Shown here: positions 52,851 through 60,636 of the stretch, piece after piece
Numbering within the stretch: position 1 is the stretch's first letter
How the letters are laid out: each line of letters begins with the position of its first letter
Origin: UBA8079 sp965205535
GTDB lineage: Bacteria; Pseudomonadota; Alphaproteobacteria; UBA6615
Direction of reading: 5' to 3'
Length of the DNA: 64,000 nt
Assembly (NCBI GenBank): GCA_965205535.1
Contig: CBDBHH010000005.1
Coordinates: 1,674,001 to 1,738,000, forward strand
Program-made: the position numbers and the translations under genes
The notes under the pieces: model-generated
Database searches by the model: none
The model's input: only the letters and a program-made list of their open reading frames with translations
What the model was told of the DNA's origin: nothing

Positions 52851-53352
52851 TGACAGTTGCCTCTTTCTCATCGTCGTTGCCGCTGAGCCCCCATGCCTCA
52901 GCAAGCTCCTGCTTAATCGCGGGGTAGGAGCTGTTGTCCGGGTCTCGAACATCGAAACCCATTTCTTGTTCCCAAATACATTTGGCGAGTTCGACTTCGG
53001 CACGCACCGCCCGCAACAGGGCTTTTCGAGTACGCCGCACGTGTTTGTTGCTCGTCTTTCGGCTCTGCAGCACTTCACAGGCCAACTCGGCTCCGGCGAG
53101 CGATGCCAATAGTGGGCGCAACGTTTGACCCCGCCGAAGTTTCTGGAACGAAGTCGTTTGATGTTTGTATTGGGAGAGTTGCGGTAGCGAAACGCCGAGA
53201 GCTCGCGCAACCAACGCTCGAGGAACTGCAAAGCGATCTACGATTTGCCGCAAACCGGCCTGTTCACTCGATACGACTACGAAGCGCTCAACTACGCCCT
53301 CGTAAGCGCCCTTTCCTATTTCACGAATGGCCTTTCGCCGTCCCCGTCTCAT
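52840..53352 (-). CDS. putative HTH-containing protein of the element
   Basis: A 170-residue basic protein I do not recognise. Residues about 40-62 (RFAVPRALVARALGVSLPQLSQY) look like a helix-turn-helix, and the middle is Arg/Lys rich and helical. The start MRRGRRKAIREIG at 53352 gives the shortest sensible product; the frame is open to 53508. It precedes alpA with overlap and follows the integrase gene on the same strand. A role in replication or control of the element is inferred only from position. Confidence 0.65.
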   Translation of the reverse strand: MRRGRRKAIREIGKGAYEGVVERFVVVSSEQAGLRQIVDRFAVPRALVARALGVSLPQLSQYKHQTTSFQKLRRGQTLRPLLASLAGAELACEVLQSRKTSNKHVRRTRKALLRAVRAEVELAKCIWEQEMGFDVRDPDNSSYPAIKQELAEAWGLSGNDDEKEATVNGT

Positions 53353-53416
53353 AGTGATCTCGCTTATTTTCCGTAAGTGAACGACACACTTACAAATTCC
53401 ACTTTCCTTTGTCCAC

Positions 53417-54586
53417 TTATTTTTTATTAGTGTCGGAGTCAAAATTTTTGATCCACCGACCGACCATGCACTCCCAACGCGCAAGCGCATCGCGCTTGTC
53501 GCTGTCATAGCTGTAGCGTTCGTAGATCGCCGTCACACTCGTGTCGGTGTGGTTGAGTATCTTCTGAATGACGATCCGAGGCACCCCCTCGCTTGCCATC
53601 ATGCTGGCAGCCGTACGGCGGAAATCGTGAGGGCGAAAATTCTCGACGCCGGACAAATCCTTCAGCTTGGCAGCGGCTTTCTGATCGTTGTCCATATGCT
53701 TGCTCTCATCGGTCGATGACGGAAACACCCATTCGCTCGTGCGTTTGAGTTTCGCAAGTTCTGCGAGTGCAAGCTTACCTAGCGGCACACGATGCGACTT
53801 TCCGTTCTTGGCGCGTGACGCAGGGATAGTCCACCACTCGCCTTCAATGTCTCCCCAACGCATGGCGCGAACTTCGCCGCCGCGCTGAGCAGTCAAAATC
53901 CGAAGCCGAAAAGCAACCGACATATGATCGCTTAGTTCGCCACAAGCGTTCCAAACACGAACCACCTCATCGGACGATAGGACGCGGTCGCGCTTCTGCT
54001 CTTTGCCCGGCGGCTTGATGTGTTGGCACGGATTCGTATCTGCCAACTCGCGGTAGATCGCCCAATTGAACATCTTCCGCAGCACCGCAAGCGTGCGGTT
54101 TGCAACATAAGGTGCTCGTCCAACGATCTCGTCCAAGGTGCTGATCAAATCTCGGCGCGAAAGGTCATCGATCGGCCGGGAACCCCAGCGCGGTTTAATC
54201 TCCTGCTCGATGATCCGAGTGTACTCGCGCGAGCTTCGCAACGTTGAAACATGCTGCTCCACAAACTGGTCCGCGAGTTCGTTGATCGTCATCTGGTGAC
54301 GCCACGCCTGCTTCTGCGCAGCTGGGTCGTCGCCGCGCGCAACATCGAGCATTACCTCGTGCGCCAACACGCGAGCGTCCTTCAATCCAATCGTTGGATA
54401 TCGACCCAATGTGAAACGACGCTGACGACCTTTATGACGATAGATCACGTTCCAAGAGCGAGAGCCTTTCCGCGTAACGCGCAACGCCAAACCCTGGCAT
54501 TGCTCATCGAAGTACTCGACTGAGTTGCGCGTCGCGTGCGGCGGCAATCCGGGAATCGCTCTGTCTGTCAATCGAACGCGTGGCAT
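53417..54586 (-). CDS. int: tyrosine recombinase (P4-type integrase)
   Basis: A 389-residue site-specific recombinase. N-terminal arm-binding DUF4102-like domain (RVRLTDRAIPGLPPHATRNSVEYFDE), a core-binding SAM-like domain (about 100-185), and the catalytic domain with Arg235 (LTAQRGGEVR), His320-xx-Arg323 (HDFRRTAAS), His346 (ILNHTD) and Tyr355 (AIYERYSY). All catalytic residues are present, so it is likely active. The ATG at 54586 follows AGAGGA by four bases; a longer frame to 54706 lacks similarity. Confidence 0.95.
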   Translation of the reverse strand: MPRVRLTDRAIPGLPPHATRNSVEYFDEQCQGLALRVTRKGSRSWNVIYRHKGRQRRFTLGRYPTIGLKDARVLAHEVMLDVARGDDPAAQKQAWRHQMTINELADQFVEQHVSTLRSSREYTRIIEQEIKPRWGSRPIDDLSRRDLISTLDEIVGRAPYVANRTLAVLRKMFNWAIYRELADTNPCQHIKPPGKEQKRDRVLSSDEVVRVWNACGELSDHMSVAFRLRILTAQRGGEVRAMRWGDIEGEWWTIPASRAKNGKSHRVPLGKLALAELAKLKRTSEWVFPSSTDESKHMDNDQKAAAKLKDLSGVENFRPHDFRRTAASMMASEGVPRIVIQKILNHTDTSVTAIYERYSYDSDKRDALARWECMVGRWIKNFDSDTNKK

Positions 54587-55011
54587 CTGGTCCTCTTCCG
54601 CAATAGGCATATGCGGATGGTCTGATGCGCACTCAATTAAATCCTCTGAAGTCACGGCAAGGTTTTTGTGCGAGTGAGTTAGTCTGACTTCGCCCACCTC
54701 GCCCATACAGTCGCATCGCTCGAATTTCGCAAGAATGTTTCGTCACCTCGCAAGCGAGCGAGTGCATTTCATCGACACATTTGAAGGTCGATAATCCCGA
54801 GCAAACTGCTCACACAAAACTTGGGATATTCCGGTTTTGCCAGCCCCTACGTGCCAGCAAACAGCCTAAGACACACCCTAGTCACGAACGCATCCGACCG
54901 CCTCCAAACACCTCGATAGTCCAACTGGTTACCGATAGCTGATCCCTTTCAAGCCGCGAAACAATGCCTCAGCTTAAAGAAACGGCGAAATTCGATGGCC
55001 CAAATAGGCCT
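54587..55011. other. intergenic region upstream of the integrase
   Basis: About 425 bases without a supported gene. It must hold the integrase promoter. A short perfect inverted repeat CTCGC-AA-GCGAG (54747-54758) may be an operator. I see no tRNA, arm-type repeat or longer structure. Confidence 0.5.
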
Positions 55012-55278
55012 CTACTTCGATAGCTGATTGAGCAACTCTTGGCTCGGCTCGCCGGTAACAAGCAACCCGTTGGAGAGTTGGAATTTCTCGATTGCCGAAC
55101 GTGTACGTGGGCCCATACGACCGTCAGGAGGTCCGGGGTTGAACCCTTCATCTTGAAGCTTGTCCTGTATCGATCTGATTAGCTCGCGTTGTGGATCTGG
55201 TTTGGGAACAGAAACACCTGGTCTCGTCGTCGGCGGGTGGCGATATGGCCTCTCCGCGAGCACAGCTGCCGCTATCAC
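55012..55278 (-). CDS. small peptidoglycan-binding domain protein
   Basis: An 88-residue protein with one PG_binding_1 domain (about 30-86): LIRSIQDKLQDEGFNPGPPDGRMGPRTRSAIEKFQ. The start is a GTG at 55278 without a strong ribosome site, and the first 28 residues are Pro/Arg rich, so the 5' end is uncertain; it may be the remnant of a longer secreted protein. It resembles the C-terminal domain of the host Sel1 protein at 45.8 kb in fold, not closely in sequence. Confidence 0.65.
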   Translation of the reverse strand: MIAAAVLAERPYRHPPTTRPGVSVPKPDPQRELIRSIQDKLQDEGFNPGPPDGRMGPRTRSAIEKFQLSNGLLVTGEPSQELLNQLSK

Positions 55279-55323
55279 TTCGGTGCGGCTCTGAGATAGT
55301 GCGAGATTGTGAGTGAGGTTGTA

Positions 55324-55668
55324 CTAAGCCTCCTGACCTGGGCGGTATTCCATGATCGTCGAGTAGTAAGTCCGGATCGTTGCTCCAAATCCATTTTGCG
55401 CATCCACGAACGCAATGACCGTATGTCGGCAATCGCCCAAACTTCGAACCGTGACATCACGATGCGTAGTACTCGGAAAGTCGGCGGTTGATGGCGCGCG
55501 CAATCTGTTTTCAACGGCTTGCTGCGAGAAAACAAACGCCGCTATCTCGTCCGAACATTCTCTTTCGTGTCGTGCGCGCTGCTGCTCTTCGGTTCCTTCT
55601 CCTCCCAGCAATCCCGCAATCAGCATAATGAGAAGTATGCCCAATACGACGTAACCGAATGTCTTCAT
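55324..55668 (-). CDS. small membrane-anchored protein of unknown function
   Basis: A 114-residue protein with an N-terminal membrane helix (FGYVVLGILLIMLIAGLLGG, residues 3-23) and a soluble domain containing QQAVENRLRAPSTADFP and FVDAQNGFGATIRTYY. The RLRAPSTADFP element recurs in a widespread set of uncharacterised small proteins of phages, plasmids and genomes. The start MKTFGYVV at 55668 was chosen for the helix. It is one of three small envelope-type genes on the right arm of the element. Confidence 0.7.
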   Translation of the reverse strand: MKTFGYVVLGILLIMLIAGLLGGEGTEEQQRARHERECSDEIAAFVFSQQAVENRLRAPSTADFPSTTHRDVTVRSLGDCRHTVIAFVDAQNGFGATIRTYYSTIMEYRPGQEA

Positions 55669-55690
55669 CCAGCCGCTCCCGATTTCGACT

Positions 55691-55978
55691 TCACTGGCAC
55701 CGAATAATCCAGACGCGTTCCGCGTGCGCATACTCGGGGCGCTGCCTCAGTCCTTGATACTCAACACGGTAGCTACGGTCTGGGCATGCCTGCTTAGCAT
55801 GTTTCACGAGCGCATCAATTGGGAGCCCCGCTGACTCAGCGGCCGCGTTCGAGGGCGAATAAGGCAGTGCCAGTTCGACGTTGCCATCGTTCAATCGCGT
55901 CTGACGAAATTCGTCCGCTGAAGTTCCACATGCAGCAAGCACAGCAAACGCGACAACAAGAAACGGTGTTCTGTTCAT
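55691..55978 (-). CDS. small putative lipoprotein
   Basis: A 95-residue protein with a signal peptide and lipobox (FAVLAAC, Cys at about 16) followed by a short domain with CPDRSYRVEYQGLRQRPEYAHAERVWIIRCQ; the two later Cys could form a disulfide. No family recognised. The neighbour downstream on the same strand is the small membrane protein, 23 bases away. Confidence 0.65.
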   Translation of the reverse strand: MNRTPFLVVAFAVLAACGTSADEFRQTRLNDGNVELALPYSPSNAAAESAGLPIDALVKHAKQACPDRSYRVEYQGLRQRPEYAHAERVWIIRCQ

Positions 55979-56080
55979 TCGGTCCCCCAAACCAACACGA
56001 TAAGAGAGATTGGGCGACCTCCTCAAAGACTATTCTGCTTTAGCGAGAACTCCTCAGCCCCCCAAAATTCGAGCCAATGA

Positions 56081-56096
56081 GGTAACGGATAGGTAG
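56081..56096 (+). repeat. right arm-type direct repeat
   Basis: GGTAACGGATAGGTAG, the partner of the copy at 48360-48375 in the same orientation, about 100 bases inside the right junction. Confidence 0.65.
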
Positions 56097-56117
56097 TGAA
56101 AAGACGAAACAAAGCGG

Positions 56118-56648
56118 TCAAGATGCACCGTATGAGGCGACAGCCATTTCAGAACACGCGAAAAACGTGCGCCCACCGTGACCATTTCGAGCATCTGGTG
56201 CACTCGGAGAGAATTTGGATTTAATGTCCTCGATTTGTTCGCCCAGCTCGCCGACTTTTTCCGCGATTGGTTTGATCGCCTCGGTCGTCCGGTGCTCGGA
56301 CTCCTCAATCCGGCCGGCCAGCTTTTGAATGCTCTCGAGCACCGCCTCGGCTGTTAAGGCCGGGGGGCCGCTCGGCGCGTTGTCCTGGCGCGGGGGGTCG
56401 TTATACACAGGTTCGGGGCGCCGCTCTTCGCGACGGACTTCGCGAGGGCGATTTGTGTCGTATCCGTTGTCGCTAAAACGTTCGTCAGAATCGGAGCGCT
56501 TTGAGCGTAACTCTTCCGACGCTGCCGCCAGGATAGTCTGGGACAGCCAACGGCCGACATTGACGCCCTGCTTGCGGGCGGCAATCTTTGCTGCTTCGCG
56601 CGCTTCAGGGTCAACGCCCTTTACGCTCCAGGGTGAGTTGGTGGCCAT
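56118..56648 (-). pseudogene. N-terminal part of the interrupted PodJ-like polarity gene
   Basis: Starts MATNSPWSVKGVDPEAREAAKIAARKQGVNVGRWLSQTI, the N-terminal signature of alphaproteobacterial PodJ-type polar localization factors. A charged linker follows, then a coiled coil (LESIQKLAGRIEESEHRTTEAIKPIAEKVGELGEQIEDIKSKF). Native codons end at the right junction (56197); the rest to the stop at 56118 is element-derived (about 26 residues). The missing end is at 48111-48248. The truncated product could still be made. The next host gene downstream originally was the Sel1/peptidoglycan-binding protein at 45.8-47.9 kb. Confidence 0.85.
56197..56201 (+). repeat. right junction (attR) core
   Basis: GGTGC, flanked left by element sequence (GAGCATCT) and right by the polarity gene (ACTCGGAGAG). 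Same five bases as at 48244-48248. Confidence 0.6.
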
Positions 56649-57351
56649 TGGAAGTTACTTAATCCCACTCGCTTGTCGTGTATTACCCGGATAGGGCCAT
56701 GTATTGCGCCGTTTAGAACCCGGTCATACGCGCCCCAAAATATGGGGTAATCACCGCAGAATTCCAGATATCAATTCTACAGCGGTATTGATGCACTTTT
56801 TTCACAGCGTTGAAAACATGAAAAATCACGAGTCCGCGATTGGAATCAATAGGTTCGTATATGGGCGTACCAAGTCATACCACGGGGTACCAGAACATTC
56901 GTGCCATCCACTGGTGCGAATTTTTCTGAAAGTGCACAATCTCGAATTGGACCCGCCATACATCCGGGTATACACGGGGTATCCCCATAGCACTACGGTA
57001 GTACAAGCGAAAAAACACCGGATTACCGGCGTTTGTGGAATCGGGTCGGGCTGACTGAATTGTCCGCAAAACGATAATTGGCGGACCGGAATATGCCCTG
57101 AATATGGCTCCCGGGACGGTTGGTAATCCGGATCCAGGCCGATGAGAAACGGATGGATCTATACAGCCTGTTTCGCACGCCCCCAAGGTCGCAGTATAGG
57201 GTCAGAAAATTAAAAATATGATCCGAAACCAGGTCTGGTCATTCGCCGAACCGGCCTTGTCGGGGCTTGGGCGCGGCAAGTATAGTCGCGCCGCTTAATC
57301 GACATTCGCATACTTGCGTATGTTGAAAATCATCTTTTACGGAGCCTCGAT
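56649..57351. other. long AT-richer intergenic region before gmd
   Basis: About 700 bases with no supported gene; short frames on both strands have no recognisable similarity. It must contain the promoter of the minus-strand polarity gene and that of gmd (57257-57286). It contains runs of short inverted repeats such as CCGGGTATACACGGGG and CATACTTGCGTATG (57308-57321). It may be eroded mobile DNA, but I see no integrase or terminal repeat in it. Confidence 0.5.
57257..57286 (+). promoter_or_regulatory. predicted sigma-70 promoter of gmd
   Basis: TTGTCG (57257-57262) and TATAGT (57281-57286) with an 18-base spacer, 65 bases upstream of the gmd start. Confidence 0.5.
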
Positions 57352-58422
57352 ATGGCCAAAGACGTTGCCCTCATTACTGGTGTGACGGGACAGGACGGAG
57401 CCTATCTGGCCGAACTTCTGTTGCAGCAGGGGTACGAGGTTCACGGCGTGAAGCGACGTTCGTCGTCCTTCAATACGGGCCGTGTCGACCATCTGTATCG
57501 CGATCCTCACGAGACCGGCGTGGGGTTCCATCTCCACTACGGAGACATGACAGACGCGACGAATTTGATCCGTCTGATCCAGGAAGTTCAACCGACCGAG
57601 ATATACAATCTGGCGGCGCAGAGTCATGTGCAGGTCAGTTTTGATACGGCCGAATACACAGCCAATGCTGACGCAATGGGTGCGCTTCGTTTGCTGGAAG
57701 CGATCCGCATTCTCAAGCTCGAGGATACGGCCCGCTACTATCAGGCATCGACGTCGGAGCTCTACGGCAAGGTCCAGGAAACACCCCAAAGCGAGACGAC
57801 GCCCTTCTATCCGCGCAGTCCCTATGCGGCGGCAAAATTATACGGCTACTGGATCACGGTGAACTATCGCGAGGCGTATGGAATGCACGCCTCGAACGGC
57901 ATTCTTTTCAACCACGAAAGCCCGATACGGGGTGAGACATTTGTGACCCGGAAAATCACCCGGGCGGTTGCTGCAATAGAGCTCGGCCTGCAGAAGCAAT
58001 TGTTCCTCGGCAACATGGATGCCAAACGCGATTGGGGGCATGCGCGCGACTATGTCGAGGGCATGTGGCGGATCGTGCAACATGATGAGCCGGATGATTT
58101 CGTGCTCGCGACCGGCGAGACTCACGCGGTCCGCGAATTCGTCGAGTTGGCCTTCAAGGAGGTCGGTCGAACCATCGTCTGGCACGGCGAAGGCGTTGAC
58201 GAAGTCGGCGAGGATTCCAAAACCGGTGAGACACTCATTGCGATCGATCCGCGATATTTTCGCCCGACGGAAGTGGACCTTCTGCTTGGCGATCCGGCCA
58301 AGGCGAAACGGTTGCTCGGCTGGGAACACACCACGCCATTTCCGCAACTCGTCAAAGAGATGGTTGCAGCGGACCTCGAGCTCATGCGCGCCGAGGGTGA
58401 TATTCATAAAAGTTTCGATTGA
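57352..58422 (+). CDS. gmd: GDP-mannose 4,6-dehydratase
   Basis: Short-chain dehydrogenase that converts GDP-mannose to GDP-4-keto-6-deoxymannose, the precursor of fucose, rhamnose or perosamine in surface polysaccharides. The 356 residues show the NADP-binding GVTGQDGAYLAE (9-20), the RRSSSFNTGRVDHLY block, catalytic Thr/Ser-Tyr-Lys (ASTSELYGK and YAAAKLYGYW), and FNHESPIRGETFVTRKI. GGAG at 57341 precedes the ATG. No GDP-fucose synthase or perosamine synthase follows, so the later step is encoded elsewhere. Confidence 0.96.
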   Translation: MAKDVALITGVTGQDGAYLAELLLQQGYEVHGVKRRSSSFNTGRVDHLYRDPHETGVGFHLHYGDMTDATNLIRLIQEVQPTEIYNLAAQSHVQVSFDTAEYTANADAMGALRLLEAIRILKLEDTARYYQASTSELYGKVQETPQSETTPFYPRSPYAAAKLYGYWITVNYREAYGMHASNGILFNHESPIRGETFVTRKITRAVAAIELGLQKQLFLGNMDAKRDWGHARDYVEGMWRIVQHDEPDDFVLATGETHAVREFVELAFKEVGRTIVWHGEGVDEVGEDSKTGETLIAIDPRYFRPTEVDLLLGDPAKAKRLLGWEHTTPFPQLVKEMVAADLELMRAEGDIHKSFD

Positions 58423-58478
58423 GCCGGGCGGCTTGCGGATCGTGTCGGCAAGGGCGATATAGTCCCTGCAGTCGGCCT

Positions 58479-58552
58479 TGGGGCGTAGCCAAGTGGTAAG
58501 GCATCGGGTTTTGATCCCGTGATCGCAGGTTCGAACCCTGCCGCCCCAGCCA
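58479..58552 (+). tRNA. tRNA-Gln (anticodon UUG)
   Basis: A 74-nt tRNA with encoded CCA: acceptor TGGGGCG/CGCCCCA, D arm TAGCCAAGTGGTAAGGCA, anticodon stem CGGGTTTTGATCCCG with anticodon TTG, T arm GCAGGTTCGAACCCTGC. All stems pair. Confidence 0.97.
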
Positions 58553-58577
58553 ACTTCTTCTGATTGAGATCTGACGT

Positions 58578-59261
58578 TCAGTCGCCCGCGGCGGCGTCCA
58601 GGCGCGCGCGCACGAGACGCTGTAGCCGATACATTTGCCGGTCGTGAATGCCGGCCTCGCGCATATGCACCACGGTGTTCTCCAGATACTCCGCACAGGT
58701 GCCCAGATATCCCTCGGCGGTTGCCAGCTGCTCGACAATTCTGTCTTCGGGCAGACGTCCGACATAGCGTTCGGTATCGCGGTTCATCACGAAGGTAACC
58801 GCGTTGACCGGACCGGACCGTGTCATGGCGCGGACCCAGACGGCGGAATAACTGTCGAGGGCCATTTCGCGATCCCAGACGATCGACAACTCATCCTTTT
58901 CGCGACCGGCGGGAAGTTTGAAGGCCATGCCGTTACACGACCCACCCTTGTCGAGTGCGAGGACGAGGCCGGGCGTTTCGGGAGAACCTCGGCCCAGGTT
59001 CGTCTCCAGGCAGAATGACCGGTGATAGCCCCAGACCCGAGCCGTGCGTTTTTCGCTGTAGTGGATCGCCGGGTTCCAGATCAACGATCCGTACCCGAAC
59101 ACCCAGACATCGCGCGCGGGTGATGCGTCGAAGAACTCGGCGAGCGAGGCAGCACGTTCGGCGTCGCTCAGCGGGCGGACGTTCGTCACATGCTGCTGTG
59201 CCTTCAGCATGCGATACACATGCCCGTCACGGATCGACTCGCGGTTAAGCTTGTTGGTCAT
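58578..59261 (-). CDS. chaC: gamma-glutamylcyclotransferase, ChaC type
   Basis: A 227-residue enzyme that degrades glutathione to 5-oxoproline and Cys-Gly. The substrate-binding loop is VWVFGYGSLIWNP, and RRTARVWGYHRSFC-like (KRTARVWGYHRSFCLE) and NRDTERYVGRLPEDRIV are conserved in ChaC. The catalytic Glu lies in the GREKDELSIVWDREM region. It is convergent with the tRNA-Gln region and stands alone. Confidence 0.93.
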   Translation of the reverse strand: MTNKLNRESIRDGHVYRMLKAQQHVTNVRPLSDAERAASLAEFFDASPARDVWVFGYGSLIWNPAIHYSEKRTARVWGYHRSFCLETNLGRGSPETPGLVLALDKGGSCNGMAFKLPAGREKDELSIVWDREMALDSYSAVWVRAMTRSGPVNAVTFVMNRDTERYVGRLPEDRIVEQLATAEGYLGTCAEYLENTVVHMREAGIHDRQMYRLQRLVRARLDAAAGD

Positions 59262-59344
59262 TTAAAGTCTGATGCGAAAATCATGATGCCTGTATATCAA
59301 TCGATGCCGAGGAACTGAACCTCGGCGAAAGTGGGTGGGGGGCG

Positions 59345-59917
59345 ATGAACGCAGCAAAGAATGTGACGGCTGACGATGTGCTGAGTTTCTGGTTCGAGGA
59401 AACCGATCCGGAGAACTGGTTCGAACGCAGCGATGCCTTCGACGAGGTCATTCGGGACCGGTTTGCCGCAGCGGTCGAAACGGCCCGTGATGGCGGATAT
59501 TCGGATTGGACGGATACGGCACAGGGCTGCCTGGCGGTAATCCTCCTGATCGACCAGATGTCGCGAAACATCTATCGAGAGTCACCGCTCGCATGGTCTG
59601 CCGATGATGTTGGCCTGGCGTGTACCCGGCTGGCGCTGGAACGGAAATATGATGATGGTCTCGAGGTGGATGCGCGAAAGTTTCTCTACATGCCCCTGAT
59701 GCACAGTGAGAGGCTCGCCGACCAGGAGCAATGTGTCGATCTGTTCAGAACCCTGGCGGCGGAATCGGCGGAAGAAGAGCTGTCGCTGGATTTTGCCATC
59801 CGCCATCGCGACATCATTGAGCGTTTCGGTCGTTTTCCCCATCGCAACGAAATTCTCGGCCGGGACAGCACGGCCGAGGAAATCGAGTTCCTCAAGGAAC
59901 CCGATTCTTCTTTTTGA
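59345..59917 (+). CDS. DUF924 family protein
   Basis: A 190-residue alpha-helical protein. VLSFWFEETDPENWFERSDAFDEVIRDRF at the N-terminus, CLAVILLIDQMSRNIYR and FLYMPLMHSERLADQEQCVDLF are the signature of DUF924, which has a TPR-like fold and unknown function. GGGTGGGGGGCG precedes the ATG. It is divergent from chaC. Confidence 0.9.
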   Translation: MNAAKNVTADDVLSFWFEETDPENWFERSDAFDEVIRDRFAAAVETARDGGYSDWTDTAQGCLAVILLIDQMSRNIYRESPLAWSADDVGLACTRLALERKYDDGLEVDARKFLYMPLMHSERLADQEQCVDLFRTLAAESAEEELSLDFAIRHRDIIERFGRFPHRNEILGRDSTAEEIEFLKEPDSSF

Positions 59918-59931
59918 TGCTTCGAGACGGG

Positions 59932-60636
59932 TCAGGGCAGGTCGGCGAGAACAAACTCCGCATCACCGCGCGCCGTGATTGTAATCTCCCGCTCACCGGC
60001 GATGGCCGCGCCAGCCCGTTCACTGATTTCCGTGCCGTTCACCAGCAATGTGCCGCGCGACGGCACGAGATAGCCTTTGCGGTAGCCTGAAAATATATGT
60101 GCCACGCTTTGGCCGTCGGCGAGGGTGGCACCGAACAGCGCGGCGTCCTGATGGATCATCGGCGCGCCGAGGTTTGCGTCTTCGTCGCGACCCGACGCCA
60201 GAAGCACCAGCGCGCCGGCATGTTCTCCGCGCGGGAAGGCCTTGGTTTCCCATCGCGGTTCGTGGCCCTCGCGATCCGGCGTGATCCAGATCTGGAATAT
60301 CTGTGTGGTCTCGTCTTCCTCGTTGAACTCGGAATGCTGGATGCCGGTGCCCGCGCTCATGATCTGGACGTCGCCGGCTTCGGTGCGACCGCGATTGCCC
60401 AGATTATCCTCATGGGTGATGGCGCCATGGCGAACATAGGTGATGATCTCCATGTCCTGATGGCCGTGCGGCGGAAAGCCGCCTTTGGCGATAATGGTGT
60501 CGTCGTTCCACACGCGCAGCGGCCCGAGGCCCATGCGCTCGGGATTCATATAGCCACCGAAACTGAAATGATGATGGGCGTCGAGCCAGTCATTCCGGAA
60601 ATGGCCGAGATCTTCGAGGGACGTGACGTCGATCAT
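59932..60636 (-). CDS. pirin family bicupin protein
   Basis: A 234-residue pirin/YhhW-type protein. The metal-binding motif is HHHFSFGGYMNPERMGLGPLRVWNDD and the second part HGHQDMEIITYV...DEAGDVQIMSAGTGIQHSEFNE-like sequence, giving three His and a Glu. Related proteins oxidise quercetin, but substrate is not proven. It overlaps the stop of the glutathionyl-hydroquinone reductase gene start by four bases and may be co-expressed with it in redox or xenobiotic metabolism. Confidence 0.92.
   Translation of the reverse strand: MIDVTSLEDLGHFRNDWLDAHHHFSFGGYMNPERMGLGPLRVWNDDTIIAKGGFPPHGHQDMEIITYVRHGAITHEDNLGNRGRTEAGDVQIMSAGTGIQHSEFNEEDETTQIFQIWITPDREGHEPRWETKAFPRGEHAGALVLLASGRDEDANLGAPMIHQDAALFGATLADGQSVAHIFSGYRKGYLVPSRGTLLVNGTEISERAGAAIAGEREITITARGDAEFVLADLP

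Larger units (their letters stand above)
48244..56201. mobile_element. integrative element (satellite-like island) inserted in the PodJ-like gene
   Basis: About 7.95 kb bounded by a 5-bp direct repeat GGTGC (48244-48248 and 56197-56201) and placed inside a minus-strand gene whose halves flank it. Near-identical 16-bp repeats, GGTAACAAATAGGTAG at 48360-48375 and GGTAACGGATAGGTAG at 56081-56096, lie about 110 bases inside each end like integrase arm sites. Contents from right to left: three small cargo genes, tyrosine integrase, HTH-like protein, AlpA, prim-pol, truncated restriction nuclease, IS3-family element, truncated reverse transcriptase and a tRNA-Thr 3' relic. Base composition is lower in GC than the flanks. 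Confidence 0.85.

Noticed and set aside
48244..56201. Prophage
   Set aside because: No capsid, portal, terminase, tail or lysis genes; only integrase, AlpA and prim-pol types.
56200..56210. Alternative crossover at GAGGAG/GAGAG
   Set aside because: It can also be forced into frame but needs unmatched bases on both sides, whereas GGTGC is an exact repeat at both junctions.
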